Shown one piece after another: positions 7,292-13,740 of a stretch of 14,636 bases of DNA. The position numbers were made by a program, and so were the translations under genes. The stretch comes from Alphaproteobacteria bacterium (GTDB taxonomy: Bacteria > Pseudomonadota > Alphaproteobacteria > Rickettsiales > Rickettsiaceae). The stretch lies in the NCBI GenBank assembly GCA_030430995.1, contig JAUIKA010000012.1:1-14636 (forward strand), read 5' to 3'. Position 1 is the first letter of the stretch, and the number at the start of each line of letters is the position of its first letter. The notes under the pieces are model-generated. The model did no database searches, was not told the origin of the DNA, and saw only the letters and a program-made list of their open reading frames with translations.

Positions 7292-7302
7292 TAACTCCCC
7301 TC
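7280..7302 (+). terminator. G/C hairpin across the gyrA stop codon
   Basis: GAGGGG (7280-7285) pairs with CCCCTC (7297-7302), with a possible G-U pair inside and a short AT-rich loop that holds the TAA. No U run follows directly. A second weak element, CCTC-CAT-GAGG followed by CTTTT (7333-7348), is a better candidate for the actual transcription end. In this AT-rich setting the G/C block stands out. Confidence 0.4.
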
Positions 7303-7877
7303 AATAGCAGTATAATAATATAGCAAACGCAACCTCCATGAGGCTTTTATTAGCAAAACCTTTTTCTATGAATTTGGCTATACCAGATTAATTTTCACAA
7401 TATATCACCTATTTAATTCTATGAATAGGCTCCAGAATAGTAGTTAAAATTACTTAATATTAAGTTAGTCACCTCTATACACAAATTAGTAAGAGCAAGT
7501 TTTCACCTTTATTACCACTATATTTCTTGACCTAAATCTTGGTTGTTTTTACACTACTAACCATAGAAAGATTTTATTTTATAGATAATTAATTTGACTG
7601 TGCAAAGTTTGGCATATTGCTCTTAACTAGGGCCTAAGAAGATGCATATATGAACATAATTTTATATCTATTTTAGGAGAATATTCGCTAATTACTTGAC
7701 TCACTTAAAAAAAATATTGAGCTATAAATGCGTAGTCAGGCCAAATTAATAAATAGATTTTAAGAAAGATAAAAATATATTTATTTTTGCTTGCTAAAGA
7801 TTGATTTATAGGATAAAATTCTAATAATAATTTATCTTGTGATGAATTATATTTAACAAATAATATAGGTAACATAT
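7292..7877. other. Gene-free stretch between gyrA and the coiled-coil gene
   Basis: No intact gene is visible. On the minus strand near 7305-7385 one frame reads IAKFIEKGFANKSLMEVAFA and ends at a stop, which looks like a decayed coding fragment without a start. The 63-codon minus frame at 7705-7896 begins inside the next gene and is rich in F/I/L/Y, so I do not accept it. A 14-bp perfect palindrome, ACTTAATATTAAGT, lies at 7452-7465. The promoter of the gene at 7878 must lie here, but no single AT-rich hexamer pair stands out. Confidence 0.5.
7452..7465. repeat. 14-bp perfect palindrome
   Basis: ACTTAATATTAAGT equals its own reverse complement. It could be a binding site for a dimeric regulator or chance in AT-rich DNA. 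It is more than 400 bases from the next gene start, which weakens an operator role. Confidence 0.35.
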
Positions 7878-8870
7878 ATGGCAAATGCAGTTTCACTAAA
7901 CAAAGGAGCAGAAAGCTTAAAAATGAGCTTTATATCATCAGAAGCGTCAACAAAGCTTAAATCTTTAAACCAAGAAAATTCAACAGGTAAGAAGAATATG
8001 AATGCAGTTGATTATATGGCTCACTCAATAGCTGAAAGGCGTATACTAGATTTAGAAGGACTAAATATACGAAAAGAGCAAGAGATTTCTTATAGTCAAA
8101 AAGTTGTACTACAAGGACAGCAAATAAAAAAACAATTGACAAAAATCACAAAATTAGGGCAACAATTAGAAGGAAAAACAGAAGCTGAGCGTGATGCAAT
8201 AAATAGACAGATGGAAGCTATACAACAAGAAATAGAAAAATTAGCTAAGGAGGAAATAGATGGTAAGGTAAGTGAATATTTGGGCTGTCATGACAGGGCT
8301 GACATAAATCAAACTACCAATAATCGAACAAGCACTGAACCTAAGAAGACACAAGATAAATATGATAATGAAAGCAAAGACTTGGAAAAGGTAACCGAAG
8401 CCTTAAAAAAGGCAACCGAAACTGTCAAGAAGAATTTAAAGGGTGCCCCGAAAAAAGAAAAACAATACTGGGAAGATACAGCAAAAAAACTCACATATGT
8501 AGACATAGCCCTCGAAAATGTAAAAAATACCCACAATGGCGCTACTAATACTTTTAATACAGCACACACTGTCCACAATAATGCCAGTTTAAAAGATTCT
8601 GAAGCCATAATGCAAGAAATTGATAATATAATCTCCTCACATAAAACAAAAATAGATATTGCTTCTGCTAGCATAGAGCAAAATGAACAAAATATTTCTT
8701 TAGAAAAGGAGAAAACAGATAGGGGTAACACTGACATGCAAGATAATGCATCTGATATAATGAGCGCTACGCTAAAATTGCAAAATGCAGCAAGCGCAGC
8801 TTTCAGAGCATTGCTCTCAACAGCTAACCAGGTGCAAAAGCTGATTGCAAGCATGGAAAAAGCAGTTTAA
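7878..8870 (+). CDS. Helix-rich coiled-coil protein of unknown function, 330 residues
   Basis: The family is not recognised. The protein is hydrophilic, almost free of cysteine (one, in YLGCHDRAD) and has no signal peptide or membrane segment. Residues about 52-132 are a long heptad-like helix (for example QQIKKQLTKITKLGQQL and INRQMEAIQQEIEKLAKEEI). A polar linker around 145-160 follows (INQTTNNRTSTEPKK), then a second helical block with many K/E. A threonine/asparagine-rich part at 215-240 (THNGATNTFNTAHTVHNNAS) comes before a final helix ending FRALLSTANQVQKLIASMEK. Helical arms at both ends around a polar middle recall secreted helical proteins such as translocators or filament subunits. 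That is shape only, not homology. The start ATG has a plausible AGGT 7 nt upstream. The gene stands alone and ends in a strong terminator, so it is probably expressed. The conspicuously intact frame amid decaying neighbours suggests selection. Confidence 0.8.
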   Translation: MANAVSLNKGAESLKMSFISSEASTKLKSLNQENSTGKKNMNAVDYMAHSIAERRILDLEGLNIRKEQEISYSQKVVLQGQQIKKQLTKITKLGQQLEGKTEAERDAINRQMEAIQQEIEKLAKEEIDGKVSEYLGCHDRADINQTTNNRTSTEPKKTQDKYDNESKDLEKVTEALKKATETVKKNLKGAPKKEKQYWEDTAKKLTYVDIALENVKNTHNGATNTFNTAHTVHNNASLKDSEAIMQEIDNIISSHKTKIDIASASIEQNEQNISLEKEKTDRGNTDMQDNASDIMSATLKLQNAASAAFRALLSTANQVQKLIASMEKAV

Positions 8871-8902
8871 TAAACTAGCTATCAACCATTCAAATATATA
8901 TG

Positions 8903-8922
8903 GGCTACTTTTTTAGGTAGCC
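8903..8922 (+). repeat. Small hairpin ahead of the terminator
   Basis: GGCTAC (8903-8908) pairs with GTAGCC (8917-8922) around a U-rich 8-nt loop. It sits immediately before the main terminator and may be part of a tandem-hairpin 3' end. Confidence 0.4.
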
Positions 8923-8928
8923 TTGCAG

Positions 8929-8971
8929 AAAAAAGCCCTCAGCTTGCCCATATGCAGCTGGGGGCTTTTTT
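8929..8971 (+). terminator. Rho-independent terminator of the coiled-coil gene
   Basis: AAAAAAGCCCTCAGCT (8929-8944) pairs with AGCTGGGGGCTTTTTT (8956-8971): 16 pairs with one G-U, an 11-nt loop, a G/C-rich core and an A-tract/U-tract flank. It can act in both directions, although no gene approaches closely from the right; rlmE ends at 9224. Confidence 0.9.
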
Positions 8972-9223
8972 ATATTCATATATATAATCCACAAAAAAAT
9001 CTTCCTTTATTAGCGGCCAATATATAAGATAATAATCTAATCTTTTATACGCTATAACGCGAAAATATATAACAGCGCTATTGCAACAGAAGAGCCTCTG
9101 CAAGAATATGCTGCATATGAAACAACGGTAGCATGCTTCGCAAAATGAAGAATCATTTATACTTGGCCTATCTTGCCAGCATACATAATTTGCTAATGAT
9201 GAAACAGGAATTATTAGAAGCCA
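8972..9223. other. Short gene-free gap between convergent genes, possible coding remnant
   Basis: The plus-strand frame 9041-9148 is open for 35 codons, reads SFIRYNAKIYNSAIATEEPL and then QEYAAYETTVACFAK before a TGA. It has no start codon or family match, so it may be a remnant of a lost gene. A 6-bp stem, AGAAGC (9216-9221) with GCTTCT (9229-9234), covers the rlmE stop codon on the opposite strand and lacks a U run. Confidence 0.35.
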
Positions 9224-9799
9224 TCATAGCTTCTTATGGCAAACAAGATATATCTCATTAGATTTTTTCTTGCTGGCATCTGGCTTATAGTAATGCACGG
9301 CCTTGAATTGCTTGCGCAGCATATCCACCAGCTTCTTCTCTTCTATTCCATGGAATATCTTTATAATTACGCTCCCACCAAGCTTTAATGCATCCTGCGC
9401 TATATCAAATACATTCTCTACTATCTGCATGCTGCGTAGATGGTCCATCTTCTGCACCCCGCTCATATTCGGGGCCATATCACTGATGATCAAATCTACA
9501 TTGCCATATATATGTTCTTTATTTTCAATGCAGAATTCATTGAAATCCTGCTGAAAAAATTTTACATAGGGTATATGCACCATAGGCAACAAATCCACAG
9601 CGAAAATCTCTACATTTTTTGCCGCTACCTTACGCGCCAGCTGAGACCAGCCCCCGGGGCTTGAGCCAAGGTCTAATATTATGCTACTGCTGCCAGCTAT
9701 GAGCTTATGCTTATTTTCTATCTCTATAAGTTTGTATACAGCTCTGCTTCTATAGTTCTCCTGCTTAGCTTTATTGAAGTAATAATCTTTATTATGCAT
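9224..9799 (-). CDS. rlmE: 23S rRNA (uridine-2552-2'-O-)-methyltransferase RlmE (RrmJ/FtsJ)
   Basis: It methylates the 2'-OH of U2552 in the A loop of 23S rRNA, a late step in 50S maturation. The 191-residue protein has the RrmJ fold. The SAM-binding loop is LDLGSSPGGWSQ at 42-53. The K-D-K-E catalytic tetrad is complete: K23 (SRAVYKL), D107 (IISDMAPN), K147 (VIIKIF) and E182 (SNEIY). It is slightly shorter than the 209-residue E. coli enzyme because the N-terminal extension is reduced to about 20 residues (HNKDYYFNKAKQENYRSRA). It is the last gene of a minus-strand operon and its ATG overlaps the end of the preceding gene by 8 nt, which implies translational coupling. Confidence 0.95.
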   Translation of the reverse strand: MHNKDYYFNKAKQENYRSRAVYKLIEIENKHKLIAGSSSIILDLGSSPGGWSQLARKVAAKNVEIFAVDLLPMVHIPYVKFFQQDFNEFCIENKEHIYGNVDLIISDMAPNMSGVQKMDHLRSMQIVENVFDIAQDALKLGGSVIIKIFHGIEEKKLVDMLRKQFKAVHYYKPDASKKKSNEIYLVCHKKL

Positions 9800-10487
9800 C
9801 TAGCTTTGTAGTAATCTCTATTAATATCATGCCTTTATAATTACCTATAAGATCTTTAAAATCTTTTGCATCCGATATAACGCTACGCAAAGAATCTATT
9901 GGCTTGCCGAATAATAGATATTCCATCACTGGCTTCTTAAAACTTCCTACCTCTATTTTCATATCACCTTTATATAGGCGTTTCCCTTCAAAGTCAGATA
10001 TATTCATATGGCAGTCCACGTTATCCTTTGGCCTTAATATTCTTGAGTAAGTAAGTATATTGTCAAAAATCTTTATTTTCTCTAAATCCTTGGATTTCAA
10101 AGCTTCTTTCTGTATTTCTATAAGCTCTATAACCACCCTGCTCCCTTCAGATATAACACTTCTTGACTCACCCTGCTTCATGCCTGCTATTAAGATATCT
10201 ATGGGCTCAGCACCAATATGATATCCCTCGTGAACTTTATCATTTATCTTTATCTTTACTACATCTGCAAATTTACACGCCCTTCCCTCTCCCATTTTTT
10301 CTATCTGAGAGCCTGACGCTAAAGAATTTAGCTTCTCTTGAGAAATAGTCTGATTAGTATAGGAAAATACATTCTTCCATATATCTTTAGTGTCTTTTGC
10401 TGCCCTACTTATTGTTGGGCCTATTTCTGCTTTAAACATAGAAAATATCACAGCAACTAAAACTGCTATATATACAAGGGATCTCAT
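9792..10487 (-). CDS. Membrane-anchored two-domain protein, possibly FKBP-like
   Basis: A 231-residue protein that I cannot assign firmly. Residues 4-18 (LVYIAVLVAVIFSMF) are a single hydrophobic segment, either an uncleaved signal anchor or a signal peptide, so the rest should be periplasmic. Two regions look related to each other. At about 70-126 is a cysteine, then VVKIKINDKVHEGYHIG, IDILIAGMKQGESRSVI and VVIELIEI. At about 153-230 is a cysteine, then FEGKRLYKGD, EYLLFGKPIDSLRSVI and MILIEITTKL. The pattern of a strand, a small Gly-rich turn, then an amphipathic segment of GM-x-x-GE type and a final I-E-L-I-E-I strand resembles FKBP-type isomerase domains, but the resemblance is loose. It sits 2 nt after grxC and overlaps rlmE by 8 nt, so the three are one operon. 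Confidence 0.78.
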   Translation of the reverse strand: MRSLVYIAVLVAVIFSMFKAEIGPTISRAAKDTKDIWKNVFSYTNQTISQEKLNSLASGSQIEKMGEGRACKFADVVKIKINDKVHEGYHIGAEPIDILIAGMKQGESRSVISEGSRVVIELIEIQKEALKSKDLEKIKIFDNILTYSRILRPKDNVDCHMNISDFEGKRLYKGDMKIEVGSFKKPVMEYLLFGKPIDSLRSVISDAKDFKDLIGNYKGMILIEITTKLDA

Positions 10488-10489
10488 TG

Positions 10490-10744
10490 TTATTTTATCA
10501 TTTCTTTTAGCTTTTCTTCCCCTATTTCATATAAGTCATCACAACCACCTATATGCTTGGCCCCTATGAATATCTGCGGTACTGTTTTTTTTCCGCCTGA
10601 ATCATGTATCATTTGCTCTCTTAGCTCAGGAGATTGAGATATATCTATTTCATTATAATCAGCCCCTACCTTATCTAACAATCTTTTTGCCTTAACGCAA
10701 TAAGGGCATACCTGTTTTGAATATATTGTAACTTTTTTTGTCAT
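10490..10744 (-). CDS. grxC: Glutaredoxin 3
   Basis: A small thiol-disulfide oxidoreductase that uses glutathione. The 84 residues match the family length. The dithiol active site CPYC is at residues 13-16 after the first strand (KVTIYSKQVCPYC). The cis-proline is in TVPQIFIG at about 54-61, and the glutathione-binding GGCDDLYEI follows at 66-74. It is the first gene of the grxC-(anchored protein)-rlmE operon, with a predicted promoter just upstream. No clear Shine-Dalgarno sequence is seen before its ATG. Confidence 0.96.
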   Translation of the reverse strand: MTKKVTIYSKQVCPYCVKAKRLLDKVGADYNEIDISQSPELREQMIHDSGGKKTVPQIFIGAKHIGGCDDLYEIGEEKLKEMIK

Positions 10745-10769
10745 AATAAAAATGATTATTTACACATAG

Positions 10770-10796
10770 ATTATAGCTATATTGTAATATATACAA
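10770..10796 (-). promoter_or_regulatory. Putative promoter of the grxC operon
   Basis: On the minus strand TTGTAT (10791-10796, 4/6) is followed after 15 bp by a perfect TATAAT (10770-10775), about 26 nt before the grxC ATG. The spacer is shorter than the ideal 17, so this is tentative. Confidence 0.42.
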
Positions 10797-10842
10797 GGTT
10801 AAACATCAAAATATCTTGATATAAAATGCTAATTATGCAATC

Positions 10843-10884
10843 ATATTATTACTAAATTAGATTAAATTGATTTAGTAATAATAT
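10843..10884. repeat. 15-bp perfect inverted repeat between grxC and tRNA-Ser
   Basis: ATATTATTACTAAAT (10843-10857) is perfectly inverted at 10870-10884 with a 12-nt AT-rich spacer, and ends 5 nt before the tRNA. The genes on both sides point away from it, so it is not a terminator for either of them. It overlaps the place where the tRNA promoter should be and could be an operator or cruciform site. Confidence 0.55.
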
Positions 10885-10889
10885 AATTA

Positions 10890-10979
10890 GGACAGGTGGC
10901 TGAGCGGTTGAAAGTGTCGGTCTTGAAAACCGGTGTAGGTTTACGCCTACCGTGGGTTCGAATCCCACCCTGTCCGCCA
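10890..10979 (+). tRNA. tRNA-Ser (UGA anticodon), CCA encoded
   Basis: A 90-nt class II tRNA. The acceptor GGACAGG (10890-10896) pairs with CCTGTCC (10969-10975), followed by discriminator G and encoded CCA. The D arm begins TGGCTGAGCGGTTGAAAG. The anticodon loop CTTGAAA gives anticodon TGA, which reads UCA and other UCN codons. A long variable arm (GTAGG...CCTAC), typical of serine tRNAs, precedes the T arm GTGGGTTCGAATCCCAC. Confidence 0.98.
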
Positions 10980-10998
10980 CCATTATAATAACTAACAT

Positions 10999-11802
10999 AT
11001 GAGGGAGCTTAGGTTTTGGCAAGTAGATACATTTACAAACCAACCATTTAAAGGCAACCCCGCTGCAGTATTTATTCTAGAGGAGAATATAGAAGCATCA
11101 TTGATGCAAAATATTGCCGCTGAAATGAATTTGTCAGAAACGGCTTTTATTCTACTAAGAAAAGGGAATAGACCGCTCCTGAGATGGTTCACCCCTATAT
11201 ATGAGATTGACCTTTGTGGCCATGCTACTTTAGCCTCAGCAGAAATTTACTTCTCACAGATAGATAGCAGAAGCAATGAAATAACATTTGATACCAAATA
11301 TGCTGGCCCATTGAAGGTAATTAAAAATCAAAGGTCATTAACTATGAACTTCCCCTCCCGCCCTGGGGAGAAAATAAAGTTAGACTCCATTCCAGAATTT
11401 GTAATAGAAAATCTATGTAAGAAAAAACCGATTGATGCAAGAAAATCCCGGGACTTAATGCTTGTTTATGAAGATGAAAAGAGCATATTAGAAATGAAAC
11501 CTAACTTTAATGGATTGCTTGATTATAAAGATGAAATAATAGTAACGGCTAAATCAAAGAGCCATGAATATGACTTTATCTCAAGGTTTTTTGCGGCTGC
11601 TGATGCTATATGTGAAGACCCAGTAACAGGCTCTGCTCACTGCACACTTGCTCCATATTGGTCTGAAAAATTAGGTAAAAATAATATGGTGGCATATCAA
11701 GCATCAAAACGCGGGGGGACTCTTTATTTAGAATTACAAAAGCAGCGTTTGAATATAACCGGGGAAGCGGTAACCGTCATAGATGGAATTTTAAGAATAT
11801 AA
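10999..11802 (+). CDS. PhzF-family isomerase
   Basis: A 267-residue member of the PhzF/YddE family of two-lobed hot-dog-like isomerases. The signature residues are present: E47 in NLSETAF (general acid/base of PhzF), H75 in DLCGHATLA, and E206-D207-P208 in CEDPVTGSAHC. The opening FWQVDTFTNQPFKGNPAAV matches the family's N-terminal QVD-F-x-GNP-AAV block. The true substrate cannot be inferred. PhzF itself works in phenazine synthesis, but most homologues, including E. coli YddE, have no settled reaction and no phenazine genes are nearby. It starts 19 nt after the tRNA, and TATAAT lies at 10984-10989, so it may be read from the tRNA promoter or from a nearly leaderless start. Confidence 0.93.
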   Translation: MRELRFWQVDTFTNQPFKGNPAAVFILEENIEASLMQNIAAEMNLSETAFILLRKGNRPLLRWFTPIYEIDLCGHATLASAEIYFSQIDSRSNEITFDTKYAGPLKVIKNQRSLTMNFPSRPGEKIKLDSIPEFVIENLCKKKPIDARKSRDLMLVYEDEKSILEMKPNFNGLLDYKDEIIVTAKSKSHEYDFISRFFAAADAICEDPVTGSAHCTLAPYWSEKLGKNNMVAYQASKRGGTLYLELQKQRLNITGEAVTVIDGILRI

Positions 11803-11857
11803 CCATTAAAGCAAATATATACTCTCATTTTTACCCTTGATAATACAAATAGCCTTT

Positions 11858-11873
11858 GTTTTATTAATAAAAC
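11858..11873. repeat. 16-bp perfect palindrome after phzF-like gene
   Basis: GTTTTATTAATAAAAC equals its own reverse complement. With TCAAGGC/GCCTTGA (11922-11928 and 11953-11959) and CCTTGATAA/TTATCAAGG (11835-11843 and 11919-11927) it forms a cluster of inverted repeats in the gap between two convergent genes. The cluster probably contributes to ending both transcripts, although no ideal U-tract terminator is seen. Confidence 0.45.
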
Positions 11874-12005
11874 CCAAGACAAGTTTAAGCGAAATTCAAA
11901 ATTTATAATATAAAGCTTTTATCAAGGCTTTTAGAGGCAAATAATAATACCAGCCTTGAATCATGATAAGTTATCGATATATCAATTGAATATTAAACTA
12001 TAACC

Positions 12006-12097
12006 TAGCAGCGCAATATATTGACATTGGGAATCCATTGCAGAGCGTTCTAAGAGCTCTGCTTGTCAATATCTTACGCTATTTAGCTATAACTAAT
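12006..12097. repeat. Left copy of a flanking direct repeat, with an inserted hairpin
   Basis: The core 12065-12097 (GTCAATATCTTAC, then ATTT, then GCTATAACTAAT with three differing bases) recurs at 13619-13651 in the same direction with 30 of 33 bases identical. The 8 bases TAGCAGCG precede the core directly in the right copy. Here TAGCAGCG (12006-12013) is separated from the core by 51 bases that hold a hairpin. The core covers the stop codon and first untranslated bases of the repeat-protein gene. Confidence 0.7.
12018..12072 (-). terminator. Two-part hairpin downstream of the repeat-protein gene
   Basis: ATATTGACA (12018-12026) pairs with TGTCAATAT (12064-12072), and inside it GCAGAGC (12040-12046) pairs with GCTCTGC (12056-12062). 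The internal loop is asymmetric. It starts about 20 bases after the stop codon on the minus strand, so it could mark the 3' end of that transcript. There is no U run. It may instead be a small structured insertion. Confidence 0.45.
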
Positions 12098-13349
12098 AGT
12101 TATAATCATTATCACCATATTGACTATCCCAATCTTGATTTTCACCACCTAAAGCCATATCTTTATTATAATCATGTAATATATAATCTACTCCAAGATT
12201 ATTTTTCTCATTAACTACTTTATCCGGATTCCCATCTTCATAACCAATCTCTTTTAAAGTCTTTTCTGGTATATATGTAGCCATATCTTTATCCGCCATG
12301 GCTAGCTTCGCTATGTCTACATCTTCCAGCAAGGATGGATCTGCAAATTTTGCTGCAGCTGGAGCATTAAGTAAAGCTACTGAGACTATAAGTTTACTCT
12401 GTTTATGCTCCTCAGGCATATGCTCTAATTGCATGCCATTTGTTTTCACTGCATAATACACAATTGTGAAATTATCTTTATATTTTTGTATTTCTTGATA
12501 TTGCGCTTTATTTTTTAATATTACGCGCAAACTATGTATGCTACCACTCTCCCCTGGAATATAAAAATTCGGGTTTTTCATCGCAGCAAGTAGGAGCATA
12601 TTATAATTAGCTTGCATATCAGCAGAAGCATATATTATTGAAGTAGGATCCCTAGAAACAGCTAAAAATACTATATTATAGTCTTGCTGCATATTAGGGC
12701 TAAGATATTGTAATGCCTTAGGCGCATTAAGCACTGCAAGAATACAGATATTATAATCATTCTGATACAGAGGAGCATCTTTAATTAGCAACCCATTCTT
12801 ACTAATATGGTGCATGGCTACGTTATAATCTGACTTATTCTTACTAAAGTCAGATTTTGCTATATCCTTATTATAAAATGCATATCCTAAATCTTTTTTC
12901 TTCCCTCCTGGTAAATGAGCAAGGAATTCTTTGCCTCTAGATGCAGAAGCTACAGATAAAGTATAATCTTCTTCTTTAAGAAATTTAGAATCTTCTGGCC
13001 TAGCTATAACAGCTAATAACTTTAGAGTAAATTGATCCGCCCACCGCCCTTGAACATCAGCAAAGGAAAGTTTGCCCTCCAGAAGCCCAAAAGAATATAG
13101 AGTAAACCAAAACCCAGTGGAACTAGGTATAGTAAAGTCTTTTATATATCTATTCCCTCCTTCCAATATATATGAAAGAGCTATATCAAAACTCTGCTTT
13201 AAATCAATAGTAAAACTATTAGCAAGTTCAGGATTATGTATGCTGCTAATTAAAGCTAAGCTAAAGTCTTGCCTTAATAAATCATTGTCCTCATCTGTTA
13301 AATCATCTTGACTGATTTTTCCTGTCATAAGGTCATAAAATAATGTCAT
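12093..13349 (-). CDS. Repeat protein of about 25-residue DUF4116-like units, 418 residues
   Basis: The protein is made largely of a helical repeat. The clearest units begin DYN at residues 174, 198 and 223 and NYN at 248, spaced 24, 25 and 25 residues. The pattern is D-Y-N-I-x-x-L-A-V, then N-x-P, then a helix such as LQYLSPNMQQ or IIYASADMQA. Degenerate copies extend from about residue 26 to 365 (DQFTLKLLAVIARP, DNFTIVYYAVKTNG, SKLIVSVALLNAP). This resembles DUF4116, a repeat I know from bacteria with protist or animal hosts; the assignment is from memory. There is no signal peptide or membrane segment. The tail is acidic and aromatic (DWDSQYGDNDYNY), unlike the body. The ATG at 13349 lacks a Shine-Dalgarno sequence. 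The gene stands alone between 33-bp direct repeats. A role in protein-protein contact, perhaps with host factors, is inference. Confidence 0.82.
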   Translation of the reverse strand: MTLFYDLMTGKISQDDLTDEDNDLLRQDFSLALISSIHNPELANSFTIDLKQSFDIALSYILEGGNRYIKDFTIPSSTGFWFTLYSFGLLEGKLSFADVQGRWADQFTLKLLAVIARPEDSKFLKEEDYTLSVASASRGKEFLAHLPGGKKKDLGYAFYNKDIAKSDFSKNKSDYNVAMHHISKNGLLIKDAPLYQNDYNICILAVLNAPKALQYLSPNMQQDYNIVFLAVSRDPTSIIYASADMQANYNMLLLAAMKNPNFYIPGESGSIHSLRVILKNKAQYQEIQKYKDNFTIVYYAVKTNGMQLEHMPEEHKQSKLIVSVALLNAPAAAKFADPSLLEDVDIAKLAMADKDMATYIPEKTLKEIGYEDGNPDKVVNEKNNLGVDYILHDYNKDMALGGENQDWDSQYGDNDYNY

Positions 13350-13740
13350 ATTTATATATATTAGTTAGTAAAAACATACTTTAATAGTTAATTAACATAG
13401 AATCAATATAGAATGATGTTTATATCAATATAATTGATAATTATTAAATTCTATTGAAATTATTTTATTTAATCTAGGGCAATGTCTTTATGATTATAAA
13501 GATTAGGCTATTAGTGATAGGCTTTGGATATCACTCTTCACTAAACAAAGATATAGGGTGCAATTTGATTATTAGTTAAGAGAACAAATAGAGTTGTATA
13601 AATCTGGATATAGCAGCGGTCAATATCTTACTCCATTTGGCTATAACTAATCTTTTAGAAGAAAATATTAACTCAAAGCGAATGAACTTGGCTATTAATT
13701 GTAAACGCAACAGAGCCCATAATAGTCATTTTATATTCGC
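13350..13740. other. Gene-free stretch between hscB and the repeat-protein gene
   Basis: No gene is visible on either strand. It contains two copies of ATCAATATA (13402-13410 and 13424-13432) 22 bp apart, the second extended into ATCAAT-ATA-ATTGAT. There are hairpins TCTTTAT/ATAAAGA (13485-13491 and 13496-13502, 4-nt loop) and AGTGAT/ATCACT (13513-13518 and 13530-13535). The right copy of the direct repeat is also here. The promoter of the repeat-protein gene should lie near 13360-13440. Confidence 0.5.
13611..13651. repeat. Right copy of the flanking direct repeat
   Basis: TAGCAGCG (13611-13618) is followed at once by the core 13619-13651, which matches 12065-12097 at 30 of 33 positions in the same orientation. 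The two cores are 1554 bp apart and enclose the repeat-protein gene, so recombination between them would delete it. The right copy could be the leftover 3' end of a lost neighbour gene or a dispersed short repeat of this genome. Confidence 0.7.

Noticed and set aside
7705..7896. Minus-strand 63-codon frame before the coiled-coil gene
   Set aside because: It begins inside the next gene on the other strand, has no ribosome-binding site and is F/I/L/Y-biased, as expected of AT-rich non-coding DNA.
8309..8854. Minus-strand 181-codon frame opposite the coiled-coil gene
   Set aside because: It is leucine-, serine- and cysteine-rich as expected from the antisense of an A-rich gene, with no family resemblance.
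10882..10887. TATAAT just before tRNA-Ser as its -10 element
   Set aside because: It lies only 3 bases before the mature tRNA 5' end, so transcription would start inside the tRNA.
10852..11043. Minus-strand 63-codon frame with DRVGFEPTVGVNLHRFSRPT
   Set aside because: It is the reverse complement of tRNA-Ser; this false protein is a well-known annotation artefact.
10999..11802. Phenazine synthesis gene
   Set aside because: Only the PhzF family fold is supported; no other phenazine genes are present and most family members have other or unknown roles.
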